The notes below the pieces were generated by a model. It saw nothing but the letters and a program-made list of their open reading frames with translations. It ran no database searches and was not told where the DNA came from. Below are positions 27,801 to 35,130 of a DNA stretch of 56,858 bases, piece by piece. Source of the DNA: Deltaproteobacteria bacterium. GTDB lineage: Bacteria; Desulfobacterota; GWC2-55-46; JAJCZF01. Position 1 is the stretch's first letter. The number at the start of each line of letters is the position of its first letter. Made by a program: the position numbers and the translations under genes. The stretch spans positions 1-56,858 of the forward strand of contig JAJCZF010000052.1 of the NCBI GenBank assembly GCA_029262535.1. The letters are read 5' to 3'.

Positions 27801-28285
27801 GTCGTTCGCCTTGCGGCCTCGCGGTAAAACTCCTCCGCCATACCGGTCACGGCAGGGGACGAACCTGCGTGAGAGAGTATCGGGGTCTGGGCCGTGATGG
27901 AGAGACATACCGAATCGATAGTGCGCACCTTGAGGCGCGCGGGATTTTCCAATATATTCCAGCCAAGCTCTTGGTCGCGTTGAAGCACGGAGTTGGCAAG
28001 TACTAGAAGATTTCGATCATGTTCTTTATCAGGAATAAGGCCTTCCGCCGCCTCCGAGAGCGCCTTCAGAAGGCGCGAATGCATCTCTCCAGCGGCCTTA
28101 CGCGTAAAGGTTATGGCAAGAAGCTCTTCCGGCCTCTGAACCTTGGCAAGCAAGGTCAGGCAACGCATTATAAGAAGCTCGGTCTTACCCGAACCGGCCG
28201 GGGCCTGCACGATAAACGATTTCTCGTGGTCTAGCGCGTCTTCTCTCTCTTTATGATCGGGCGCTATGATATTCTCTTCAGCCAT
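24827..28285 (-). CDS. addA: AddA/RecB-like UvrD-type helicase-nuclease
   Basis: This 1152-residue protein is a superfamily 1A helicase fused to a RecB-type nuclease. It has Walker A APAGSGKTELLIMR (about 28-41), LAITFTRKAAGEMHSRLL (motif Ia), Walker B ILVDEFQDTS (about 434-443), VGDPMQSIYLFRDAEVGLF, MTVHKAKGLEFQHIFLPGL and LLYVAATRAIRTLHL. Near the C-terminus is the PD-(D/E)XK nuclease motif RWIVDYKTGSHKGG. With the overlapping partner gene it should process double-strand breaks for RecA-dependent repair. The two genes overlap by 8 bases. Length and domain order fit AddA. Confidence 0.9.
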   Translation of the reverse strand: MAEENIIAPDHKEREDALDHEKSFIVQAPAGSGKTELLIMRCLTLLAKVQRPEELLAITFTRKAAGEMHSRLLKALSEAAEGLIPDKEHDRNLLVLANSVLQRDQELGWNILENPARLKVRTIDSVCLSITAQTPILSHAGSSPAVTGMAEEFYREAARRTTALVEAESGDGEAARNALIHMDYSLVRLEGRIIDMLKCRDHWLRYLPLVAEAAGQAGQAGHVGSAAGLRAALEEFLKKEIEIALERAAAIMPDENVTPLIECGRYAACSLHAMEIESPIRMLEDVTGPLGSGIESFKKWRALSELLTTQKGDFRKTVNKKIGFPTKKDDGDPVMKERFSDLLKELAEVEGLAKALADIRDLPSERYSEDEWEMLGTLLRLLPIALKNLAELSVSTGDIDFTGISLAAISTLGAIDAPSDLMLALDLSLSHILVDEFQDTSRTHYELLERLISGWTPGDGRTLFLVGDPMQSIYLFRDAEVGLFLEARSRGIGSVKLEPITLTANFRSYDEIVGWVNESFKDIFPRYEDRFLGAVTFAPSVAIKGPSFGEAEADVTGTGAGVSLNILDHRNDGLEAEGLINDIVSIREERPGESVAVLCRSRNHLAAVIEGFKARSIDFTTRDFDPLSDSPVVLNLFALLRILRHPLDRVAWLSILRAPWCGLSLADMHILCGGPKDRDRPLLELLRDPAKAALLSEESRVRLARLSLAVNEALEKRGRVGERVLLEGLWLSLGGPAALESDDELSDAEAFLDMIGGLEGVSIQILNEAIGALSASRSAVGENPVQVMTVHKAKGLEFQHIFLPGLGKGPGKSPKRFLTWLERDNELLLAPMESVGRKKGGEVYAYIKKRLDIKEENEKARLLYVAATRAIRTLHLYGNVNGEKRIARSDSLLSSFGDLVSDCIVKSEGENPPEAAPDATMGIAPEKPDRASVKDGLLGLKRITTGWEPPTAVGPPEVACETIEVDGDRPYPVFEWAEVEASYVGTVVHEYLRRMAEDGVSAWDEARVDVEFSLIKAGLRGLGLADEMAFKAAHRSVGIIKNALADEWGRFVLSDNEEGRTEFALSGVVTAGGPVVERHIDRTFIDNDGTRWIVDYKTGSHKGGDLEGFLEEEVRRYRGQMEEYRTLMEAYDPVRKIKCALYYPALKRLMVI

Positions 28286-31049
28286 CCAGCTCTCCCTCTT
28301 CCGCCGTCTCTAAACCCGGCCTTAGCCTTGAGATCATACAGAGCGTCTTATAGTCGCAATAGGTGCACGGGCTATTGCCGCCGGTCTGGGGCTCTACCTT
28401 ACAGAGGCCGCGAGTGAATTCGCGCCCCAGGATATCGAGCGCGGTATGCCATTCGTTCCTAAGCCCTTCGTAGTCGTCGACCGTCTCAAGCTTTTTGCAC
28501 CAGTAATCGGAATCAAAGCCCTTTAGACCCGGAAGCAGGTCGTCCTCGGCGGCCACACCCTTAAAGGCGCAGTCGCCGGGTAGTATGGCGGCGAAGGCAA
28601 GCGCGTCATAGTCGTCTGTAAGGTCGTATATCGGCAGTTGCGGCTCAAGCGGCCTCTCCGGGTTCCAGTCCTTCTTATTTATACGGCCCGTCTTATAGTC
28701 TATGAGCACGAGCTGGCCCGTCTCCAGCCTGTCAATGCGGTCTACCGTCACCTCAAGAGAGAGGCCTCCAACCTTTACCTGAAAAGATCTCTCAAGATCT
28801 TTTACCTCGAAACCTGCACGCGTAGATTCTACGGCGAGCCATTCTAATATTAATTTCTCAACCCGGTCGCGTTCGAGATTTCCCTGCTCTTTGCCCGGTA
28901 AAGAGCTTCTCTTGGCAGTCTCTTCGAGCGCCTCTATCACGACCTCCTTAACAACGCCATGAAGGCCGCCCCCTTCGTTAGTAAGCTCTCTGAGTCCGTC
29001 GCTGCCTTTTACCCTCTTCCAGAACTTCATTAAAGCAAGATGGGTTATCGTTCCGTGTTCCGTAGCTTGCAAGCCGGGTTTAGGTTCGTTAAGGGCGCGC
29101 GCCCTAAGCCTGTGCGAAACAAATGCGCGAAACGGACAGGCCGATTGATCTTTCAAAATCGATGTGCCGCCTCTTATACCCTCTAGTTCCTCCGCGCTTA
29201 TCGGAATATCTACCTCGCCCTCCATCTCTTCAAGGTCGCGCTCTTCAAAGAGTCTCCTCAGAAGGCTATGAGCACTATCCGCTAGCGGCCCTTCCCCCTC
29301 CCCTTCCGCAGGGATGGGGTTCGCAAAGAGCGTGGATAGACGCCGTTCCTTATCTTCCGATATCTTCGGAGACGAGGCCCATACCTTTGTCGCGCCCGCC
29401 AAGAGACCCTTCAACAAATGCAGGGTAAAGGCCCTTGAGACCTCAGGCGTTGAACCCGGCAGCCGCGCCGCGCGTTGCAGGTCAAGCGGTATAAAGGGGT
29501 TCCACGAGCTTTCGGGCGGAAGCGCGCCGTCATGCGCGCCAATTATCCATACGGAATCGAAGTCCAGCCCCACGGTCTCTCGCAGGCCCAATACCTGTAC
29601 CGGCGCGTCGGGCGATTCGGGTTGAAAGGAGCTTTCACGGGCCATACGAGAGATCTTTGATACGGCCTCGGCGCGACTCATCAGACCGGTCATCTCATCA
29701 AGTGTGGCAAAGTTCTCAAAGAGCTTCTTCCACGCATTGAGCGTTTGATACTCAGCGCTATTTAAGGTTATGGCAGGCCAGCCAAGCCTCTTCATGAGAT
29801 CTATAAAGTACTTAGCCCACTGGCCCGGCAGGGCGCGCCGGGGAGCGTCGTAGATAACCTGACGCCAGGCCCTCAGCCTGTCTATTAAACTTGGTAGACT
29901 TGGTAAATCCGGTAAAGCCGACAGCTCCAGGTCGCCTTGGTTATCCTCTAAAAACCTGACAACCTGCGACAGCCCCGCGCGCTGCATATTATCCTTTCTA
30001 AAAGAGGCATCGGCCCTGGCAAGGGCCAGGTAGTCCGAAGGAGACTTGTGGAGATAGGGACTAAAAAGTATTGACGAGAGTTTTTCAAGCTCCATCCTTG
30101 ACGGACCGACCGAGAGCAGCGCCAAGGCCGAGGCCGCAAGCGGGTGCTCGGCGAGCTTTGGGGCCAGAGAGATATTAAAGACGTTGCTTGCAAGGGCGCG
30201 ATCAAAGGAGGCGGGGAGCATACTCTCAGGATATAACTCCGCTGAGAACTCGCGCTCTATCATGGCCCTGTAACGACTAAGGTTCGGTACGACCACAGCG
30301 GACTTGAGCCCTTTTTCACACTCGCTCCTTGCCCAGCGCGCCGCGGACCTCACCTCATCAAGCTCGGTCGGATAGGTCGAGATCAATACGGCTTCATCGA
30401 GCTTAAGGTCAACTTGCGCTTCATTCGGGTCCCGGCTCTGAAAGTAGATAATTCTCTTGCCCATATCTTCCAGTGCCTTAATGAGCGCTCTATAGGAAGG
30501 TTTTATCTCGTCAAAACCGGCAATAATAATCTCTTCGGGCAGATCTATGGATCCTTCTCTTATCAGGCTTGCGAGATTATCCGCCAGGTGCGACTGATCT
30601 ATAAAACCGAGCCTTTCCAGCTCTTTATCATATAAGGCGGACCACCTCTTAAAGGCCGCCGCCTCTTCTGAGAGATATAGCGTCGATTCGTTTAATCTTA
30701 ATCCGTATTCCCGGCACAGGCCGTATGCCTCGTAAGATTTATATGCAATTGATTGATCAAAAGCCAGCTCGCTACTCTTAAAGATTTCATCCGAGGCAGT
30801 TATCCTTTCCCAAAGAGCGGCCGCGCGCACCGGGGTCAAGAGCGGTCTCGGGGCCATGGAGAGCCTCCACTCTTCAGCGAGCCACGCGCCCATTGGCAAA
30901 ACGGTCGGCGTAGGCCACGCGCCAAAACCCCGCGCCTTCATAACAGAACCATACTTCATGGCAAGGTGGCGTGAGAGGCGATTATTAACCGTAAGCACCA
31001 GGGTTCCGGCCTCAAGGCGGCTTATTATATTTTCATAGTCTATTTGCAT
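28278..31049 (-). CDS. addB: AddB-like PD-(D/E)XK nuclease subunit
   Basis: This 923-residue protein is the partner of the AddA-like enzyme. It has a C-terminal RecB-family nuclease (LVLIDYKTGRI, about residue 785). The four cysteines around it have AddB-type iron-sulfur layout (ACPFRAF before; SPCTYCDYKTLC after). It belongs to the 'probable DNA repair protein' type (TIGR03623-like). At the N-terminus, where Bacillus AddB has a Walker A motif, it has TLVLTVNNRLSRHLAMKYG, so ATP binding there is unlikely. It presumably cuts one strand and recognises regulatory sequences. The start at 31049 is shortly before the divergent cytochrome gene's upstream region. Confidence 0.85.
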   Translation of the reverse strand: MQIDYENIISRLEAGTLVLTVNNRLSRHLAMKYGSVMKARGFGAWPTPTVLPMGAWLAEEWRLSMAPRPLLTPVRAAALWERITASDEIFKSSELAFDQSIAYKSYEAYGLCREYGLRLNESTLYLSEEAAAFKRWSALYDKELERLGFIDQSHLADNLASLIREGSIDLPEEIIIAGFDEIKPSYRALIKALEDMGKRIIYFQSRDPNEAQVDLKLDEAVLISTYPTELDEVRSAARWARSECEKGLKSAVVVPNLSRYRAMIEREFSAELYPESMLPASFDRALASNVFNISLAPKLAEHPLAASALALLSVGPSRMELEKLSSILFSPYLHKSPSDYLALARADASFRKDNMQRAGLSQVVRFLEDNQGDLELSALPDLPSLPSLIDRLRAWRQVIYDAPRRALPGQWAKYFIDLMKRLGWPAITLNSAEYQTLNAWKKLFENFATLDEMTGLMSRAEAVSKISRMARESSFQPESPDAPVQVLGLRETVGLDFDSVWIIGAHDGALPPESSWNPFIPLDLQRAARLPGSTPEVSRAFTLHLLKGLLAGATKVWASSPKISEDKERRLSTLFANPIPAEGEGEGPLADSAHSLLRRLFEERDLEEMEGEVDIPISAEELEGIRGGTSILKDQSACPFRAFVSHRLRARALNEPKPGLQATEHGTITHLALMKFWKRVKGSDGLRELTNEGGGLHGVVKEVVIEALEETAKRSSLPGKEQGNLERDRVEKLILEWLAVESTRAGFEVKDLERSFQVKVGGLSLEVTVDRIDRLETGQLVLIDYKTGRINKKDWNPERPLEPQLPIYDLTDDYDALAFAAILPGDCAFKGVAAEDDLLPGLKGFDSDYWCKKLETVDDYEGLRNEWHTALDILGREFTRGLCKVEPQTGGNSPCTYCDYKTLCMISRLRPGLETAEEGELDG

Positions 31050-31215
31050 ATCATATATTGGCTGGAAGTCGGCAAAGTGCCTTTATATCCCTTTATTTAA
31101 TATCATAAAAGGCCGCATTAATCTTTTTTTTCTAGTAATTTCTGTTGATCGTGATACTCTCTAATCCACCTTTAACAGAGCTTCTGTCATAATAATTTAG
31201 ACTCTTCTTACTATC

Positions 31216-31243
31216 TTGAGTATAGAGTACACCCTGAAATAAT
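31216..31243 (+). promoter_or_regulatory. candidate sigma-70-type promoter for cytochrome gene
   Basis: TTGAGT (31216-31221) and AATAAT (31238-31243) are separated by 16 bases, 37 bases before a strong AGGAGAGAG ribosome site and the ATG at 31281. The -10 matches five of six. The 231-base gap from 31050 to 31280 holds no other feature I can support. Confidence 0.4.
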
Positions 31244-31280
31244 TACAAGACCACCTTTTAAATATTACTTAGGAGAGAGA

Positions 31281-32447
31281 ATGCGCCATATCATCTACGC
31301 CCTTATTATCGCCGGTATACTGTCCACTTCGTTCGTCATTACCGATAACGCCTTTGCCGTATCGAGCAAATTTAGAAAACAGTTCGTCTTTAACAGGCGC
31401 GCAAATATGTTACGCCAGCAGGAACATCTCATAAAGATGAATAAGGAGAAGGTCCCGGAGGAGGTCAGGTTATTCATAAAGGACGCCCTCTCGCACAAGA
31501 GGACCTTCGAAGAAAGAATGTACCTGCTCGACCACGCGCAGGCCATGGCCACCATGTACGGACATGAGACCGGTGACCACAGCTTTTCTAAAGAGATTAA
31601 GACCATACAGAGAATGGAAGTCAACAAAAAGGAAGAGGCCGAAGTAGAGCGCAAAAAGTGGTCAGCCTATAAAGGGCTTCGGGGTTCGATGTTACTAAAG
31701 GAGCACCTTAAGCAGATGGAGGCCGCAGGACAGGAGGCGGTCGTATTCCCGCACCAGCTCCACAGGGCGCTCTTCCAGTGCAGGGCCTGCCATCCTGATA
31801 CGACGGTAATGAAACGCGACTCCAACGACTTTACCCATGCGAAGTTCGACTCCGGTGCGCAGTGCGGCTCATGCCATAACGGAGAGGTCAGCTTTAGCGT
31901 AAGTGCCGAAGCGGACTGTGCGCGCTGTCACCTTCCCGGCGAGGCCGAGACCGCGGCAAAATATGAGGAACTCGATCACGACATAATAAAGAGCGCGGCA
32001 ACGAGGCTCGGCATAGAGTACCATCCGGAGAACCTGCCGGACGGAGAGATACCTCTCGACTCGCGCGGTGAGATAGACTGGACAGAATTAAAGGCGCTCG
32101 GCGTGACCTCCCCGGCCCCGTCTTCCGATAGAACGGTAAAACTTGATCCTGCTTTGGTGAAAAAAGGCGTTATAGTCTTTACCCCCGGAGAATACGAAGA
32201 CGGAGAGGGTGTGCCGCACGTACCATTTAGCCACGAGATACATTCGAGCAGGATAAACTGCCAGAGCTGCCACACATCCATATTTAATAATGAACTTGGC
32301 TCAAACGAAGTCAATATGAATGAGATGGCGATGGGCCGGACCTGCGGCGTCTGCCACGGCAAGGTATCCTTTCCGCTTACGGACTGCTCAAGATGCCACA
32401 CCTTAACTCCGGGCGAAGTTCCTGAGGGAGCGATAATCAGAGATTAA
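31281..32447 (+). CDS. periplasmic six-haem cytochrome c (two triheme c7-like modules)
   Basis: This 388-residue protein has a signal peptide (ALIIAGILSTSFVITDNAFA, about 7-26) and a helical, charged region (30-150). Six CXXCH haem motifs fall in two groups: C167-H171, C195-H199 and C213-H217, then C327-H331, C355-H359 and C369-H373. Distal ligand candidates occur in FPHQLHRALF, NDFTHAKF and VPFSHEIHSS. Each group looks like a triheme c7/c3-type module. It is a probable periplasmic electron carrier. Haem attachment would use the ResB/CcsB system encoded at 50280-52657. It stands alone with its own promoter and terminator. Confidence 0.9.
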   Translation: MRHIIYALIIAGILSTSFVITDNAFAVSSKFRKQFVFNRRANMLRQQEHLIKMNKEKVPEEVRLFIKDALSHKRTFEERMYLLDHAQAMATMYGHETGDHSFSKEIKTIQRMEVNKKEEAEVERKKWSAYKGLRGSMLLKEHLKQMEAAGQEAVVFPHQLHRALFQCRACHPDTTVMKRDSNDFTHAKFDSGAQCGSCHNGEVSFSVSAEADCARCHLPGEAETAAKYEELDHDIIKSAATRLGIEYHPENLPDGEIPLDSRGEIDWTELKALGVTSPAPSSDRTVKLDPALVKKGVIVFTPGEYEDGEGVPHVPFSHEIHSSRINCQSCHTSIFNNELGSNEVNMNEMAMGRTCGVCHGKVSFPLTDCSRCHTLTPGEVPEGAIIRD

Positions 32448-32470
32448 TTCATAATTATATGAAACATTTA

Positions 32471-32512
32471 AAAAGGCAGGCTCTTCCAAGTGGAGGGGCC
32501 TGCCTTTTTTAT
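32471..32512 (+). terminator. intrinsic terminator after cytochrome gene
   Basis: AAAAGGCAGGC (32471-32481) and GCCTGCCTTTT (32498-32508) form an 11-bp stem, with further pairing CTTCC/GGAGG inside the loop, followed by TTTTTTA. It lies inside the longest possible Maf frame, which supports the shorter Maf start. Confidence 0.9.
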
Positions 32513-32548
32513 TGCTATTATATAGCGCTAACGGGTAAAATCTTCTGC

Positions 32549-33139
32549 ATGTTAAAAAAGCGTATTATACTAGGCTCGGCCTCGCCGAGGCGAAGAGATC
32601 TGCTAAGCGGACTGGGTATCGAATTTGAGATCATCTCAGCCGATATCGATGAAACTGTTGCAGGCGGTGAAGAAGGAGACAAGTTCGCAGAACGTCTCGC
32701 CTCTGAAAAGGCACGCGCCGTAGCCCTTACCCACAAAAAAAAAGGACTCTACATCGGAGCCGACACGGTCGTTCTATTAGGGAAACGCATTTTTGGAAAA
32801 CCTTCATCAAACGACGAGGCGAGAGAGATGTTAAACGCGCTCTCAGGGAAAACTCATTCGGTCGTAACGGCATTTGCGATAACGGATGAGAAGGGGCATA
32901 AGCTCTATCAGGAGGCCGTGGAGAGCCGCGTTACCTTCAGGGAAATCAGCAAAGAGGAGATAGAGAACTATGTAAAGAGCGGCGAACCTTCGGACAAGGC
33001 CGGGGCCTACGCCATACAGGGCGGCGCCGACAACTTCGTAGAGCTGGTGCAAGGCTCTTATAACAATATAGTCGGCCTGCCCACGGAAAGGCTCTCCGAG
33101 GTGCTAAAAGAACTCGGCGTAGAGATAAAACACGCCTAA
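32549..33139 (+). CDS. maf: Maf-family nucleotide pyrophosphatase
   Basis: This 196-residue protein starts KKRIILGSASPRRRDLLS, the Maf substrate-binding motif. It contains GADTVVLLGKRIFGKP and ends with SDKAGAYAIQGGADNFVE and GSYNNIVGLP. Maf proteins hydrolyse dTTP/UTP and some modified NTPs, and YhdE-type members match this length. I use the ATG at 32549; the frame extends 30 codons upstream but that part runs through the cytochrome terminator and lacks Maf sequence. Its 3' end leads directly into a repeat array. Confidence 0.92.
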   Translation: MLKKRIILGSASPRRRDLLSGLGIEFEIISADIDETVAGGEEGDKFAERLASEKARAVALTHKKKGLYIGADTVVLLGKRIFGKPSSNDEAREMLNALSGKTHSVVTAFAITDEKGHKLYQEAVESRVTFREISKEEIENYVKSGEPSDKAGAYAIQGGADNFVELVQGSYNNIVGLPTERLSEVLKELGVEIKHA

Positions 33140-33145
33140 GAAAAA

Positions 33146-33476
33146 ATACTCAAAAAACAACGACACGTCACTGCCAACTATCAGTCAATATACAAAATTC
33201 GCTACGCGAAATAAGAGCACACTTGTGTGCCCTGTCTGCCCTCAAGAAATAAACTATCAATAGTCAAAAAGAGTACGACGCGTCACTGCCAACACTCAGT
33301 CAATATTCAAAACCCGCTACGTGAAATAAAAGCACACCTGTGTGCCCTGTGCGCCTTCTCAAAGACAAACGATCAATACTTAAAGACCACGACGCGTTAT
33401 TACAGACTATCAGTCAATATAGAAAGGTCATTGCGCGAAATAAAAGCACACCTGTGTGCCCTGTGTGCCCTGCCTG
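33146..33476 (+). repeat. tandem array of ~115-bp repeat, three copies
   Basis: Three head-to-tail units, each running from ATCAATACTCAAAAAG through GACGCGTCACTGCCAAC, CAGTCAATAT and GCGAAATAAAA to GCACACCTGTGTGC and CCTGTSTGCC. The GCACAC..GTGTGC cores start at 33217, 33332 and 33446, so the period is 114-115 bases. The array fills the space between the convergent maf gene and the AsmA-like gene and reaches the AsmA-like stop codon. It covers a 337-base gene-free stretch. Short frames inside it are repeats, not genes. Confidence 0.9.
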
Positions 33477-34775
33477 CTAGCGAGTGTGCCTTAACCTGTC
33501 GAGGACGCTTGAGTTGACCAGGGAGCCTATGATCTTCTCAAAGCCCTTGTCAAAGCCGACAGTGGGCTGGTCTATAGGGCCGCTTAGATTGATCGCAAAG
33601 GACGGCTCGTCGATATAGAGTTGCATGCCTGTCTCGGACGGCCTGTAGGTTATCTTATCAAAGTCCGCATCCAGTGACGCTTCGATATTGGACTTCTTAC
33701 GGGCTGCGCTTAAGGAGAGGTTCATATTGCCCTCTTCAATTATTATGGGATAGGCCGGATTTTTGAAGAGCTGAATATCCCTTAATGCGGCTCCTTTCAG
33801 GAGAAGCTTCAAAGAATCGCTGACGACATTCGGCTTGACGTGGTCGAGCTTGCCGTTTAACGTAAAAGAATCGGCGACCCTTGTTTCGGTAGATGTAATA
33901 AGAAAAGAGGTTGGCAGTGCGAATAGCGGCTGGTTGGTCGTAGCGTTCTCTATCACGGCGTTCAGCGTTCCGACCGGGGTGACGAACTCAAGTTCGGCCT
34001 GCTTTACGAGCACAGAGGGCAGGATGGCCTTACCTGTAGATAACGAGCCATCCAGGAGCGACCCTGCCTTTTTACTATAAAGAGCCAGGGCCTTTACTGA
34101 AAGATCGCTGAGTGCCTTTTTAGCAGCCTTTTTTACAACTTTTTTAGGATGAAGTATCTTTCCAATCTTGCCGTTCTCCGGTTTTTCCGAAACTGGTTTC
34201 TTTGAAACTATCGGCTTGCCGCTTGCTAAACCGAAGGCAACGAGTATCTCTTTCGCCGTTGGCGCTTTTGCCAGAGAAGGAGCGTCGGCCGGGAAGCTCG
34301 CGCCCTTAACGCTGAGCCTGTCAACTATCATGCCTTTAAGTATCTGAGTGGACTGGTCGGTCTCTAACTCGACACCTGTAAGTTCAACGTCGCGTATATA
34401 AAGTGGCTCCATAGAGGGAAGAAGCGCACCCTTATTAAGCTTAAGACCTTCAAGCCTTATCTTTTCTATCCTCTTTATATTATTGGATAAGTCGGTCAGG
34501 CTGGATGGGTCGGCCTTAATAAGAATACTTTTCAGGGTTAGCAGCTCCCTGGAGGGATGGCCGGGACTCGTCACTCTAATGCCCTTAAGGGTTAGACCCG
34601 GTGGAAAGAGCATCAGGTGCGCGCCATCGAGAGTAACCGGAAGGCCCAGTCGCTGCGTGGCCTGACGTTCGGCCTCGGCCCGGACCATACTGTCGACAAT
34701 AACAAGCCAGAAAAATATAGCGACTATGATCAGAAGGCATATAGCGCTAATGATTATCTTTGAAAAGGTTTTCAT
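33477..34775 (-). CDS. AsmA/DUF748-like envelope protein
   Basis: This 432-residue protein has an N-terminal membrane anchor (IIISAICLLIIVAIFFWLVI, about 7-26) followed by an AsmA-type start (RLGLPVTLDGAHLMLFPPG, then LTLKGIRVTSPG). The periplasmic remainder is rich in beta-strand-like segments with repeated LDGxLxHV/ALRDI patterns, plus a Lys-rich stretch near 205-220. AsmA-family proteins are implicated in lipid transport and outer-membrane assembly. Its stop codon lies at the end of one repeat array, and a second array lies 135 bases upstream of its start. The specific role is unknown. Confidence 0.7.
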   Translation of the reverse strand: MKTFSKIIISAICLLIIVAIFFWLVIVDSMVRAEAERQATQRLGLPVTLDGAHLMLFPPGLTLKGIRVTSPGHPSRELLTLKSILIKADPSSLTDLSNNIKRIEKIRLEGLKLNKGALLPSMEPLYIRDVELTGVELETDQSTQILKGMIVDRLSVKGASFPADAPSLAKAPTAKEILVAFGLASGKPIVSKKPVSEKPENGKIGKILHPKKVVKKAAKKALSDLSVKALALYSKKAGSLLDGSLSTGKAILPSVLVKQAELEFVTPVGTLNAVIENATTNQPLFALPTSFLITSTETRVADSFTLNGKLDHVKPNVVSDSLKLLLKGAALRDIQLFKNPAYPIIIEEGNMNLSLSAARKKSNIEASLDADFDKITYRPSETGMQLYIDEPSFAINLSGPIDQPTVGFDKGFEKIIGSLVNSSVLDRLRHTR

Positions 34776-34910
34776 AATTTGGAATTATGATTAAGGTCCG
34801 AGAAATGCCTGTCTATCTGTAAAAAAATTATTATTGTAAAATCTGCCGCCTTCTCTTCTACTAAACACTCGCCGCGGAGTGAACTACCGGCCCATACAAA
34901 CTTCATCCAC

Positions 34911-35130
34911 AAACAAACTATCAATACTCAAAAAGATTACGACGCGTCATTGCCAGATATCAGTCAATATACAAAACCGCTGCGCGAAATAAAAGCACAC
35001 CTGTGTGCCCTATCTGCCTTCAAGAAATAAACTATCAATACTCAAAAAGAGTATGACGCGTCACTACCAACTATCACACAGCACAAAAGGCCCGTTGCGC
35101 GAAATAAAAGCACACCTGTGTGCCTGTGTG
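34911..35130 (+). repeat. second array of the ~115-bp repeat, two copies
   Basis: Two more units in the same orientation as the first array, with GCACACCTGTGTGC at 34995-35008 and 35110-35123 (115 apart). The second unit ends at the lptD stop codon. With 34776-34910, where I see nothing notable, it fills the 355-base gap between the AsmA-like gene and lptD. Confidence 0.9.

Noticed and set aside
33146..33476. CRISPR array
   Set aside because: The 115-base unit repeats along its whole length with no short conserved repeat and unique spacers, and no cas genes are present.
33227..33517. 96-codon plus-strand frame through the repeat array
   Set aside because: The product shows internal duplication (REIKAHLCALCA twice) purely because the DNA is a tandem repeat; it has no start signal.
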